Origin: Liolophura sinensis
Taxonomy: Eukaryota; Mollusca; Polyplacophora; Chitonida; Chitonidae
DNA length: 64,000 bases
Direction: 5' to 3'
Assembly: GCF_032854445.1 (NCBI RefSeq)
Contig: NC_088299.1
Span: forward strand, 14,501,608-14,565,607
Both the position numbers and the translations under genes were made by a program. Of this stretch, positions 29,001 through 41,567 are shown one piece after another. Within the stretch, counting starts at the first letter, position 1. Each line of letters opens with the position of its first letter. The notes below the pieces were generated by a model. The model had not been told where the DNA came from, ran no database searches, and worked only from the letters and a program-made list of their open reading frames with translations.

Positions 29001-32000
29001 TGAAGGTGATGTCTTGACTTTTAAATATATGATATGTATTGGAATGAGGTGCAGGTCTAGATGAGGTGTGAAATTTTCTTCTTAATATGAAAAAGATTAT
29101 GAGATGGGGTATTTTGTTTGTTGTGGCCAGGAAGTATTTAACCCTTTGAGATTTTAAATAATATGTCTTGGTCATGTGGTAAAAATGAGATGAGGTGGTT
29201 GTGCAATGTGAAAAAATAAGATAAGTGTGGAATGGGATATGGGAATATGAGTCAGCTTAAGAGAAGTGACATTCACCGAGGACGAAGCCCAAGTTGAATA
29301 TCACTTATGGAGAGGGAGATAACTGCGTGACGTTGAGCGTGACATTGTGAAAGGGATGCTGCATTCCTTGTGCGCATCATTGGTCTATCGCCCAGTGGAA
29401 ATGGAGAATAACCCTGTGAGGCATAATAAAGTTGTTTGTTAAATACATGTAGGTGTATATTGACAATAAATTCTGTGGTGGTGTTTTGTTTCAGGCTCTC
29501 GGTTTGTCTCAAGTGTCCCTCCTGGGATGGAGTGATGGAGGAAACACTGCCTTAATCATGGCTGGCAGATACCCTGAACTCTGCAGGAAACTTGTTGTGT
29601 GGGGATCAAACACTTATGTTTGTGATAAAGATATTGAATTCACTGAAGGTAAGTATATTGAATGCACTGAAGGTAAAGGTTTTTAAATGGACTGAAGGTA
29701 AGGTTATTGAATGCACTGAATGTAATTGATTGAATGCACTGAAAGTAAGGATAATGGATGCACTGACAGTAAGGACCTTGAATGTACTGAAGGTAAGGAG
29801 AGTAAATGCACTGAAGGTAAGGATATTAGATGCACTGAAGGTAAGAATTTTGAATGCCTTGAAGGTCAGGATATTAAATGCACTGAAGGTAGTTAATGCA
29901 CTGAAGGTAAGATTATTGAATGCTCTTTAAGGTAAGGATAGTGAATGCTCTGAAGGTAGGGATATTTAATTTTGTGTTTTGAATGCACTGAAGGTATTGA
30001 ATGCAGCAAAGGGAAGAATATTGAGTACACTGAAGGTAAGGATATTGAATACTATGAAGGTAAGGAAATTGAATGCTCTGAAGGTAAGAATTGTGAATGC
30101 TCTGAAGGTAATGTATCCTTATTATCAGCTCTGTTTAAGTATCTTTGCAATTATGATGTTCAGATGCTTATGAGGTGCTTTCTAAAGGAAAATTTCTAGC
30201 AAGCATAGAACATAGGAAAAAATATACAGATTATGGATTCTAGGTTTTAACTCCGCCAATTACGTCATAACAGTAAACTTGCCAAAGGTTTGTGGTTTAC
30301 ACCAGGTTTCCTGCACCCATAATATTAAATGTCAATGTATAAGTGAACATTTCTTGAGAATGACATTAAGTAAGGATCAAATAAATAAAAAAATACACAT
30401 TTACTGTATGTGTAAAATTAAAGTAAATTTCACAAATTATTTGGTGGCCATCTGGGATTCCCGAAACCTTGGTCTCAAATGTGGTGATATCACTGTTCTA
30501 TGTGGGTTGTGCAATGTCTGCGACACATTTACCTTCGCCGCATTATGGGTTGGCAAGTTTGCAAAGCAGTCAAGGAGGTAAGCACTTGCCCTTCTCCAAT
30601 ATAACATCGTGATACAAATCTCTACACCCCATGTGGGGAAATTTCATCAGTTCCTTGCCAAACGTTTTTTTTTACTCCGGGTACTTTTGTTTCTTCAATC
30701 CAGCAGACTGCTTTCATATAAGGGAAATGTTTTCATCAGCTTTTCCTGTGGAATACTTTCAATCTTTGGTTTTGTTTTCACAGCGATAAGAGACATTAAC
30801 AAGTGGAGTGATGGAATGAAAAAACCATTCATAGATGTATATGGAGAGGCGTATTTCTGTGAACAGTGGGGAAGATGGGTGGATGCCTTTCACAGAATAA
30901 AACACAAGAATAATGGTAAGTGACAAGTGTTATACAATTTCACAGGCTCTTGTGGAATTTTTCTCAATTGGGCCTAAGTGGGTCACGTCTCTTGACGATA
31001 GATGAAACAGGTCATAGCCTTAGAAATTTGTATGATATGTAATTAAAGGATTAGTGTCCAGTTTTTTTTTTGACTGGTCATAATTATAAAGATTATAACC
31101 TAAATAAACAGTATGTTACCAGGAGGGCCTTCTGAGAAACGTAATAATGACTTTAAATTCACCAAAAACAATGCTTTTACTGTCCCAGGTAATCTCCAGC
31201 CAGCCGATGAGTGATATAAGTACTTGTATCTTTGTATGTATGTATGTATGTATGTATGTATGTATGTATGTATGTATGTATGTTTGTTTGTATGTACAGT
31301 TGTGTATCTGCTGATTGAATATGTATGTGTATATTTGCTGCATATCTTACATATGAAACTTATTGAGTTAGTCTGTAAGTGGGAAGGTCTGCCAGCAGCC
31401 TGCAGATGGTCATGGGCTCTGCCCGGTTTCCTGTCACCATAATGCTGGTCGCTGTCGTACAAGTGAAAAATTCTGCAGTATGGCGTAAAACGCCAATCAG
31501 ATAAATGAATAAATAAATACTGAGTCACATCCTTCACAAAAAAAGAGAAGTTACATGTATGTACATTCCTTCTGTCTTTTAAGGTTTAAACTGTTGGTCA
31601 ACAACTGTATGGACGATTGAATAGATAGTTGTGTTGATTCTCATATCCCGATTCGGGACCGGTAGATCCAGGATCAATCCTTGATCGAGTCACACCTAAG
31701 ACTTTAAAAGAGGAAGTTGTAACTTCCTCGCTTGGCGTTCAGCATGAAGGGGATAGTGCAACGACTGGATGCCCCGTATCAGTATAATGGCTCGGGCGGG
31801 GCGGCTTACTTGCCTTCGGTAAGTCGTCTCAGTGAAGTAGCACTAAATAAAAGAGCAGTGGAAATCCGTCCTGCTACAAGGAGGCACATTACACTTACAT
31901 GCACCCTAATGATTCCTTCGTCGTCATATGACTGAAAAATTGCTGAGTACGACGTTAAACCCTAAACACTCACTCACTCACTGATATCCTGATAAAGTGT

Positions 32001-35000
32001 AAATAACTGTTAAGTCAGGGTAAGACTGTAACCTGTACATAGTTTCATGTACTACTGAGCATGGAGGTACAGGTAGTAAATGTGTCATACAACCAAAAAT
32101 GTTCAAGATTCACGTGAACTATATGTTACTTTTTTTTTGAACAGGTAATGTTTGTAGAGATCAGTTACCTAAGATTGTCTGTCCCACCCTGATTATCCAT
32201 GGTCAGCTGGACCCAATTGTGGTACAGGAACATCCAGATTACATCCACGCTAACATCAGGCACTCCAGGTAAAAACTTAGTTCCAGTCACCATTGTGGTA
32301 CAGGAACATCAGGATTACATGCAGGCTTACATTAAACACTCCAGGTGAAAACTTACTGTCAGTCACCATTGTGGTACAGGGACATCCAGATTACATGCAG
32401 GCTTACATTAAACACTCCAGGTGAAAACTTACTGTCAGTCACCATTGTGGTACAGGGACATCCAGATTACATGTAGGCTAACATCAAACACTCCAGGTAA
32501 AAACTTACTGTCAGTCACCATTGTGGTACAGGAACATCAGGATTACATGCTGGCTAACATCAAACACTCCAGGTAAAAACTTACTGCCAGTCACCATTGT
32601 GGCACAGGAACATCCAGATTACATGCAGGCTAACATCAAACACTGCAGGTAAAAACTTACTGTCAGTCACCATTGTGGTACAGGAACATCAGGATTACAT
32701 GCAAGCGAACATCAAACACTGCAGGTAAAAACTTACTGTTAGTCACCATTGTGGTACAGGAACATCAGGATTACATGTAGGCTAACATCAAACACTCCAG
32801 GTAAAAACTTATTGCCTGTTACCATTGTGGTACAGGAACATCCAGATTACATGCAGGCTAACATCAAACACTCCAGGTAAAAACTTACTGTCAGTCACCA
32901 TTGTGGTACAGGGACATCCAGGTTACATGCAGGCTTACATTAAACACTCCAGGTAAAAAACTTACTGTCAGTCACCATTGTGGTACAGGGACATCCAGAT
33001 TACATGTAGGCTAACATCAAACACTGTAGGTAAAAACTTACTGTCAGTCACCATTGTGGTACAGGGACATCAGGATTACATGCTGGCTAACATCAAACAC
33101 TGCAGGTAAAAACTTACTGTCAGTCACCATTGTGGTACAGGGACATCCAGATTGCATGCAGGCTTACATTAAACACTCCAGGTGAAAACTTACTGTTAGT
33201 CACCATTGTGGTACAGGGACATCCAGATTACATGTAGGCTAACATCAAACACTAGAGGTAAAAACTTACTGTCAGTCACCATTGTGGTACAGAACATCCA
33301 GATTACATGTAGGCTAACATCAAACACTCCAGGTAAAAACTTACTGTCAGTCACCATTGTGGTACAGGAACATCAGGATTACATGCTGGCTAACATCAAA
33401 CACTCCAGGTAAAAACTTACTGCCAGTCACCATTGTGGCACAGGAACATCCAGATTACATGCAGGCTAACATCAAACACTGCAGGTAAAAACTTACTGTC
33501 AGTCACCATTGTGGTACAGGAACATCAGGATTACATGCAAGCGAACATCAAACACTGCAGGTAAAAACTTACTGTTAGTCACCATTGTGGTACAGGAACA
33601 TCAGGATTACATGTAGGCTAACATCAAACACTCCAGGTAAAAACTTATTGCCTGTTACCATTATGGTACAGGAACATCCAGATTACATGCAGGCTAACAT
33701 CAAACACTCCAGGTAAAAACTTACTGTCAGTCACCATTGTGGTACAGGGACATCCAGGTTACATGCAGGCTTACATTAAACACTCCAGGTAAAAACTTAC
33801 TGTCAGTCACCATTGTGGTACAGGGACATCCAGATTACATGTAGGCTAACATCAAACACTGTAGGTAAAAACTTACTGTCAGTCACCATTGTGGTACAGG
33901 AACATCAGGATTACATGCTGGCTAACATCAAACACTGCAGGTAAAAACTTACTGTCAGTCACCATTGTGGTACAGGGACATCCAGATTGCATGCAGGCTT
34001 ACATTAAACACTCCAGGTGAAAACTTACTGTTAGTCACCATTGTGGTACAGGGACATCCAGATTACATGTAGGCTAACATCAAACACTAGAGGTAAAAAC
34101 TTACTGTCAGTCACCATTGTGGTACAGAACATCCAGATTACATGTAGGCTAACATCAAACACTAGAGGTAAAAACTTACTGTCAGTCACCATTGTGGTAC
34201 AGGAACATCCAGATTACATGCAGGCTAACATCAAACACTCCAGGTGAAAACTTACTGTTAGTCACCATTGTGGTACAGGAACATCCAGATTACATCCAGG
34301 TTAACGTCAAACACTCCAGGTAAAAACTTACTGTCAGTCACCATTATGGTACAGAACATCCAGATTACATGTAGGCTAACATCAAACACTCCAGGTAAAA
34401 ACTTACTGTCAGTCACCATTGTGGTACAGGAACATCCAGATTACATCCAGGTTAACGTCAAACACTCCAGGTGAAAACTTACTGTTAGTCACCATTGTGG
34501 TACAGAACATCCAGATTACATGTAGGCTAACATCAAACACTCCAGGTAAAAACTTACTGTTAGTCACCATTGTGGTACAGGAACACCCAGATTACATCCA
34601 GGTTAACGTCAAACACTCCAGGTGAAAACTTACTGTTAGTCACCATTGTGGTACAGAACATCCAGATTACATGTAGGCTAACATCAAACACTAGAGGTAA
34701 AAACTTACTGTCAGTCACCATTGTGGTACAGGAACATCCAGATTACATGTAGGCTAACATCAAACACTCCAGGTGAAAACTTACTGTCAGTCACCATTGT
34801 GGTACAGGAACATCCAGATTACATGTAGGCTAACATCAAACACTCCAGGTAAAAACTTACTGTCAGTCACCATTGTGGTACAGGAACATCAGGATTACAT
34901 GTAGGCTAACGCCAAACACTCCAGGTAATAACTTACTGTCAGACACCATTGTGGTACAGGAACATCTAGATTACATGCAGGCTAACATCAAACACTCCAG

Positions 35001-36810
35001 GTGAAAACTTACTGTTAGTCACCATTGTGGTACAGAACATCCAGATTACATGTAGGCTAACATCAAACACTAGAGGTAAAAACTTACTGTCAGTCACCAT
35101 TGTGGTACAGAACATCCAGATTACATGTAGGCTAACATCAAACACTAGAGGTAAAAACTTACTGTCAGTCACCATTGTGGTACAGGAACATCCAGATTAC
35201 ATGGAGGCTAACATCAAACACTCCAGGTAAAAACTAACTGTCAGTCACCATTGTGGTACAGGAACATCCAGATTACATCCAGGTTAACGTCAAACACTCC
35301 AGGTAAAAACTTACTGTTAGTCACCATTGTGGTACAGAACATCCAGATTACATGTAGGCTAACATCAAACACTCCAGGTAAAAACTTACTGTCAGTCACC
35401 ATTGTGGTACAGGAACATCCAGATTACATCCAGGTTAACGTCAAACACTCCAGGTGAAAACTTACTGTTAGTCACCATTGTGGTACAGAACATCCAGATT
35501 ACATGCAGGCTAACATCAAACACTGCAGGTAAAAACTTACTGTCAGTCACCGTTGTGGTACAGGAACATCCAGATTACATGTAGGCTAACATCAAACACT
35601 CGAGGTAAAAACTTACTGTCAGTCACCATTGTGGTACAGGAACATCCAGATTACATGCTGGCTAACGTCAAACACTCCAGGTAAAAACTTACTGTCAGTC
35701 ACCATTGTGTTACAAAGACATCCAGATTACATGTAGGCTAACATCAAACACTGCAGGTAAAAACTTACTGTCAGTCACCATTGTGGTACAGGAACATCAG
35801 GATTACATGCAGGCGAACATCAAACACTGCAGGTAAAAACTTACTGTCAGTCACCATTGTGGTACAGGAACATCCAGATTACATGTAGGCTAACATCAAA
35901 CACTCCAGGTAAAAACTTACTGTCAGTCACCATTGTGGTACAGGAACATCCAGATTACATGCAGGGTAACATCAAACACTCCAGGTAAAAACTTACTGTC
36001 AGTCACCATTGTGGTACAGGAAAATCCAGATTACATGCAGGCTAACATCAAACACTCCAGGTAAAAACTTACTGTTAGTCACCATTGTGGTACAGGAACA
36101 TCCAGATTACATGCAGGCTAACATCAAACACTCCAGGTGAAAACTTACTGTCAGTCACCATTGTGGTACAGGAACATCAGAATTACATGCAGGCTAACAT
36201 CAAACACTCCAGGTAAAAACTTACTGTCAGTCACCATTGTGGTACAGGAACATCCAGATTACATGTAGGCTAACATCAAACACTGCAGGTAAAAACTTAC
36301 TGTCAGTCACCATTGTGGTACAGGAACATCCAGATTACATGCAGGCTAACATCAAACACTCCAGGTGAAAACTTACTGTTAGTCACCATTGTGGTACAGG
36401 AACATCCAGATTACATGTAGGCTAACATCAAACACTGCAGGTAAAAACTTACTGTCAGTCACCATTGTGGTACAGGAACATCCAGATTACATCCAGGCTA
36501 ACATCAAACACTCCAGGTGAAAACTTACTGTCAGTCACCATTGTGGTACAGGAACATCCCAATCAGTAGAATAGCTTTTTGAAATGAACACATCTTTTTC
36601 CAATGCTTTACAAAAGAACTTCATTATAGAGACTTGACTATAGGTAATGAATCAGTACAAATGTTTTTTTTATTTATTTATTTTTTTTGTTATTCATTTT
36701 TCTGTTTTTCTCACAGATTGGTGAACTGGCCTAAAGCTAAGCATAATCTGCACCTGAGGTACGCTGACGACTTTAACAAAACAGTTGAGGATTTTCTGTT
36801 GGATCCCTAA
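26030..36810 (+). CDS. BPHL-like serine hydrolase (valacyclovir hydrolase family), 7 exons, 300 aa
   Basis: Coding exons: 26030-26160, 27218-27318, 28392-28558, 29495-29648, 30784-30915, 32145-32268, 36717-36810 (903 nt, all GT-AG, phases agree). This alpha/beta-hydrolase family includes human BPHL, which hydrolyses amino-acid ester prodrugs and homocysteine thiolactone. Residues about 1-43 are basic and Ser-rich without acids until late, as in a mitochondrial targeting peptide. VNGVQLHYEKTGSGDHAVFL opens the fold, and WDPRGYGKSRPPDRDWPLDF is highly conserved. The nucleophile elbow is GWSDGG with Ser146. Asp251 lies in HGQLDP and His279 in KHNLHLR. Spacing between triad members (105 and 133 residues) equals that of human BPHL (Ser122, Asp227, His255). 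Introns 1, 3, 4 and 6 contain tandem arrays. Those in introns 4 and 6 are amplified from the exon ends. The start was chosen as the first ATG giving the presequence. Confidence 0.93.
26570..26710. repeat. Minisatellite in BPHL-like intron 1
   Basis: About six tandem units of roughly 22-24 bp built on ATGATAGATATTGTGATAGA. It lies away from both splice sites of the intron. Confidence 0.85.
26779..26980 (+). repeat. SINE family A in BPHL-like intron 1
   Basis: Box B GAGTTTAAGTCT, core TTTCCGGCCATATGTCAGGA, GGTTTCCTCCCACCATGTTG and tail AAATCCAATAAATC. The tRNA-like head is truncated. It is in sense orientation within the intron. Confidence 0.8.
28720..28975 (+). repeat. G-rich minisatellite in BPHL-like intron 3
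   Basis: About four units of roughly 57-60 bp with the pattern GTGTGTGGAGTAGTGGG then GGAGGGGAGGTGTGATAG. The G-runs on the sense strand could form G-quadruplexes in DNA or pre-mRNA (inference). Unit edges do not coincide with the exon 3 boundary. Confidence 0.8.
29630..30112 (+). repeat. Donor-seeded minisatellite at BPHL-like exon 4 / intron 4
   Basis: About 20 units of about 24 bp, consensus GATATTGAATGCACTGAAGG followed by TAAG. The first unit is the last 19 coding bases of exon 4 plus the authentic donor GTAAG. Most later units retain GAAG|GTAAG or a one-base variant, so intron 4 opens with a ladder of potential 5' splice sites. Use of the second donor would add 24 nt (8 codons) in frame; an in-frame TAA follows in the third unit. 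Confidence 0.92.
30290..30395 (+). repeat. SINE family A-like 3' fragment in BPHL-like intron 4
   Basis: Weak match: GGTTTCCTGCACCCATAATA, TATAAGTGAACATTTCTTGA and a tail ATCAAATAAATAAA. Confidence 0.5.
31228..31290 (+). repeat. (TATG)n microsatellite in BPHL-like intron 5
   Basis: About 14 tandem TATG units with a few TTTG variants at the 3' end. Confidence 0.92.
31375..31520 (+). repeat. SINE family A, 3' half, in BPHL-like intron 5
   Basis: Core from AAGTGGGAAGGTCTGCCAGC through CCATAATGCTGGTCGCTGTC and GGCGTAAAACGCCAATCAGA to an AAATAAATAAAT tail. The head is missing. Confidence 0.78.
31640..31985 (+). repeat. SINE family B, in BPHL-like intron 5
   Basis: Shares TTTAAAAGAGGAAGTTGTAA, ATAGTGCAACGACTGG, CAGTATAATGGCTCGGGCGG and the tail CCCTAAACACTCACTCACTC with the copies at 960 and 56462. 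Sense orientation; the head is partly degraded. Confidence 0.82.
32215..36559 (+). repeat. Donor-seeded 76-bp satellite at BPHL-like exon 6 / intron 6 (about 57 units)
   Basis: The first unit is the last 54 coding bases of exon 6 (32215-32268, from ATTGTGGTACAGGAACATCC to the CTCCAG exon end) plus the donor gtaaaaac and about 15 intronic bases. The array then continues for 4.3 kb with 74-77 bp units that each keep CTCCAG|GTAAAA or a close variant (GTGAAA, CTGCAG, CTAGAG). A block of 11 units is itself duplicated (period 836 bp; 32541 corresponds to 33377). Dimeric 151-bp periods occur near 34268-34752 and 35251-35584. Only 157 bp separate the array from exon 7. Confidence 0.95.
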
Positions 36811-37462
36811 GTAGTCCTTCAACATTGCCATTCTATACATTAAACTAATGCGCTGTATTTTCAGTTCTGGTAGATATACTCAGGTGTTCAACACTTACAC
36901 AACCTACACAATCTATTCTCAGACATGGTGGTCTCTTGGCCTGGTCTCTCTTATTTAAACTTGCGGTATTCTTTACTTCCTCTTCTTTAACATACTGTAT
37001 CTCACGTAAAGTTTGGTATGTAAGAATGCATAAAAAAATTGAGAGACTCATAAAAACCATAAAATGATACTTTTGATGCCATGACGTAGGTTTTTCTGAT
37101 AGAAAACTGATCAAATTTCACAAGAATATCATAGGTTGCCTTGTAAAGCAGATGAATTGATTTTTTAGAATCACACAAAATGTGTCACATTAAAAATGCT
37201 AAACTTGGATGAAATACGAAGTTTTCAAGAGATCAAATGTAGCATATCTGTGGCACTATATAAGTACATGTAGCGGTTAAATCAGCCCTTTGCCTTGGTT
37301 CCTCACATGAAATACTTGCTCACGTGCAGATTGTGGACAAGGATGTGATGCTGAAGCATATATATGCATACGTATCACAGTGTATCAGTTTTCATTTCCT
37401 GGTAGTTTGAAAGTATTTCCTGTTACTGTGGTGTAAAGAGAATGATAGTCATCCACCTTAGG

Positions 37463-37473
37463 AATAAAATAAA
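37463..37473 (+). terminator. Polyadenylation signals of BPHL-like gene
   Basis: Overlapping AATAAA hexamers about 650 bp after the stop codon. This is the first clear pair downstream; the true 3' end is not proven. Confidence 0.45.
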
Positions 37474-37489
37474 TTTGAAGCACAACTAC

Positions 37490-40400
37490 ATGTGGTAAAA
37501 TGGATAAGGTAATTAATCATGTACGTCACAGGGAAAAAAAAAAGTTGATAAATTTCATTCTGAGTGTGGATTGTAAGCATGAGTGATGTGAATTTACATG
37601 AGAGTGTTACAACTTCTGCGTTAATGTTGTTAATGTTGTTGGGGTTATGTTTCATCATGTTCACTAACATTACCGCTCACATTATCATTTCGTGCCAAGT
37701 CACACCTAGCACCATAACCTTCCATTGCATGAACTGTAAAAGAGTTTCAAGATGTTAATTATGAGCCTCTCTTCATTACATTGAGTTGGTTTCTGTGGTA
37801 TCCAAAGCGCTCACATGGTTTGAGTTGATGAGTAAAATCGCTGAACTGAACAGTGTAGAGAGAGAGAAAAAAAGTTTCTTTTTAAATATAGCTTGAAGAA
37901 TACACAAGCCTTTTTTTTTTTAGAAGTCTTCAATTATTCATTTATTTGACGGGTGTTTTATGCCACATCCTGGTATATTCATGGATATGTAATAAATGAT
38001 TTTAATAATTAATTGATTTAATTGATTTGGTGGAGCTGTATATTGTTTGTTTGTTTGTTTTTGTTGTTGTTGTTGATCTTGAATTTATAATAGATGTACC
38101 TCTAGGCTCTTGTGCAGTCCCTCAAAATGCACAGGACTTGAGGAAATCTGACTGTAAGTCAGGTCTTGTAGCTGCTCTTATAATACTGACTTGTCACAAA
38201 CTAGATCTGACAGCATAAAAACCCATTATTCTACCTCTCCAGGACCACTCAAATTCTTGGCTGTAACTTTGGGAGGAGAAATGAGCGCATTCTCTTATTT
38301 TTGTTTGAAATTTTGAAACACGATATTTTCAGTGAACTTCTACTTGTAGAAACTTCCAACCATGATACATTTGTAATGAATGGATTACCATATGTGTTAT
38401 ATGTGATCATCATAGCAGGTATTTCTGAAGTATTAACGAAGGTTAATTAAGCGTTTGTAAAACTGGTGTTTTATGAAAAAAAAGACATTTTGTTTATTCG
38501 TAAAATCGGTCCTTTTATAAAAAAAAAACATGGTTTATATATTGCTGCATTATAAAATGTTTTAACTGTATTTGTAACCTTATTAGAATAGGTTGTAAAT
38601 TAGCCATTTATGTTAAACAAGGAATTACTTTGGAGTTCAAGTTTGGTGAAAGATGTGTTACCCTAACCCTCCGCAGCCTTCTGCATGTGAAAGAGCAACT
38701 TTCAGGGCAATTTATGCACGTTTCTAACTTGAGTTTGGAGACAATACTCCATTGGTTGTATTAGCCAGTTGCAGGGCTTAACAAAAAAGTATAATTTTAT
38801 CTGTCTGCTAAGAATAATGCTTTCATAATATGCTTTAATAAACATCTTACGAACATGGGAGAAGGTTGAAGAATCACAGTCATCAACTCCACAAGTGGAA
38901 TGCTACAATTATTGTCTCAATCTGTATATTTATAAAAAGTGTATGTTTTTGTATGTACAGTGGAATTAAAAATTAATGGTTATATGCTTGTCTTGGTTCA
39001 TTGCATCCATCAGCTTTGATGGTTCAAACTTTCCGCGACTCCTTTAACTTTACAAGTGGAAAAGAATGTATTCTTGTTACGTTTTTGAGTAAAAAATTAA
39101 AGAAACTGTTGTCAGGGGTGATGACAGCATCGTTTTTATAATGTGGTGTTTTTTTATTTATTTATTTTTTTTGGCTCCCTATAAAGTACAGGCCTGGCTA
39201 ATGTCCTTTATGTAGTGAGCTGAAGTTTTGCATTCATGTGTATGCCACTCATAATTTCAAGCACCCGAGTTGCTCGCTAGGAGAAGGTGATAAATAACGT
39301 GAAGCTAAATGAACGAAATGTTGATTTTTGTCGATTCCTAAAGTTGGAGTACTGCAGAACATTGAAACTTTCATATCGGAAGGCTAGATGCATTCTGATT
39401 AAATTTCCAGAAAGAATTTAAAAACCTAAAAGCTATATTTTTCATTTTTTTATGCTGATATCGTCTTCAGTGCCTATCTCAGGTGGGTTAAATTGACTTT
39501 GTTTTCACCTCCAGTACTCTAGCCATGTGACCAAAGAGTGTGTCGATGATTGGCTTTATAATCGCACAAACACGAGATGGTATTGCATTTCCAGCCTTAA
39601 GCACAAACTGTTGAAAAATGCAATCCGTCCATTGTTATTCGGGCGTTCGGTGGCAACAAGCCGTCAGCAGTGCTGTTTAGGTCAGCTGACATGAAGGTCT
39701 TCAGAGGTAACTTGTCTATAAGCAATATGACCTGTATACATACAGCTCACGGGTGACAGTCTGCATTCACGTGTGTGAAAGTTTGCCAAGAACGGTGGTT
39801 TACTGAGGCAACTTCAATTCAGTGCAAAGTTCATTGAAAACAAAGCTTTTGTGGCGTGTATGTGATATCGTGTTTCGTAAGATGTGTCCATAGTTATTTG
39901 CCTTCACATGCTCAACGGCATCAAGCCACAGCCTCACTGTAGACGTCGTTGACCAATCAGATCTGATCCTTGTTCACTTCACATCAAGCTGTTTTCCTGT
40001 CTTTTTTTATTATTATTATTATTTTTTTTTTCTTTTGATTTTGGATACAAAACTACATTGTTTGGATTGGGAAACTTCAGGGCTTCACGAAAAGGTAATT
40101 TTATTAGTCTACTTACTGCATAATCGGCGTGTCATTTCAACGTTTTGGTCTCACATAAATTTGTAGAGACCATCTCCATTTAATTATGCCCACTTTAATA
40201 CTATTAAGTTTAATACTGGGTGTAAATGCTTCAATTATACAAGTCGTATGTAACAAGGAAGTTAACAGCTCATATACTGGTAATTAATGTGTTGCCCTTT
40301 TTGGAGATATAGGCAGGGTATATATACCACATAAATTACAGAGAAAGCACGCTGAACTCAACTGATTCATTGTAGCTAACTAGTTTCACTGTATCTTGGT

Positions 40401-41567
40401 GGCTTTTCAAAGTTGTATTCAGTCCTGTTTATGTAAAGGATTGTGAAAAACAAGAACAAGCATGTATTCTATCGCAACATATAGCTCACCGATATCCTGG
40501 TTAAGGGAAGAATAATTGAGGCAGTCAAATCATTAATACATAATTGTTAAAGGGATTTTCAACCGATGTTTAGCTAAATTAATACTGACCTTGTCTGGAC
40601 GGAATCTGATTGATTAGGACGTGAATTTTTCATTGATTAACCATAGAGTTGTGGTTATATTGGACTATACTATAGCTCATGTTCTGTTTGTATTTAGTTT
40701 ATACCTGGTTTATTCTGGCCATCATGAAAACATTATCTAAGTAGCTACAAAGTGTTAAATTCGCGGGAGTGTAGGCATGTTATCTATTTTGGTCGTGAAA
40801 GAATTTTTTGTGTGTCAGAAGGATGATTGCGTTTCTAAATAGGCCCAACTAAAACGGATTCACGTCTATCGCAATTATGCAGCCGAGGGTCTCGAGTGTG
40901 GGCCCCGCCTGTCAGGCTAGATTGACCTTACGCTCATCAAAAAGATAAAAACTTCAGTCAAAAAAGAAAGAACAAAACAGAATAGGATTCTCCCGCCTCC
41001 CTCCCTAATCAGCGGGCAAAATCTTTACCGAAACTATAATCCTTTATTGTTGCCGTCAACTTGATGCCTTCTTTTAGAGCCTCTTTCAAGGGCGTGACCG
41101 CCAAGCGGCGGGGGGTATGACACCAATTCAACTTCATAAAGTGCTACATGTACTTCCTCGTGCACACTTCCCTGCTGATAGTTCGACTGCAGGCGTTGAT
41201 TGACAGAGTTTAACATGTAAGTTCCTTATTTAGTTTTCTTACCTTTTCTGATATAGTTCTAATGTAATAAGAGTAGTTTAATTTTAACAGGTTTATACGT
41301 TGTACATGTTATCAGCTCGAGGTCGATGTTTCACTTTCACTTTACGTGGTGCAATACCGGTGCGTGCAAGCGTTGTGCTCGATAACACTACAGGACTGAG
41401 GTACAACCGTAATTTAAATCTTCTTCAAAACAGCAGATCGTTACTGAAACACACAAAGGATCTGTCCGTTTCTCTTAAAGGCAGTTGTAAAGACTTGCCT
41501 GAACCTTAATTTTATTAGTCAGTGCGTGCATGAATCCCTTTTTAGACGAATGCTCATACTGAAAAGG
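37490..41567. other. Intergenic region, no gene recognised
   Basis: About 4 kb of AT-rich DNA with several poly-T runs. It holds copies of repeat F (38762-38900 and a fragment near 40075-40135, listed separately). No exon-like coding sequence was recognised. Confidence 0.5.
38762..38900 (+). repeat. Repeat F, copy 1
   Basis: Shares an ordered series of motifs (agggcttaacaaaaaagtat, aataatgc, atatgctttaataaacat, then aaggttgaagaatcac) with 53712-53845, at perhaps 70-75 percent identity. A shorter match lies at about 40075-40135. The family is unknown. Confidence 0.55.

Noticed and set aside
29730-30173. 64-75 codon frames (NALKVRI / ECTEGK repeats)
   Set aside because: Readings of the 24-bp donor-seeded array in BPHL-like intron 4, not separate genes.
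33206-35584. Series of 60-68 codon frames (QITCRLTSNT-type)
   Set aside because: Frame-shifted readings of the 76-bp array; 76 is not a multiple of three, so they end every two to three units.
32215-36559. CRISPR-like array
   Set aside because: Units are directly abutting and similar over their whole 76 bp, with no unique spacers, and the first unit is a host exon end. It is a minisatellite in a eukaryotic intron.
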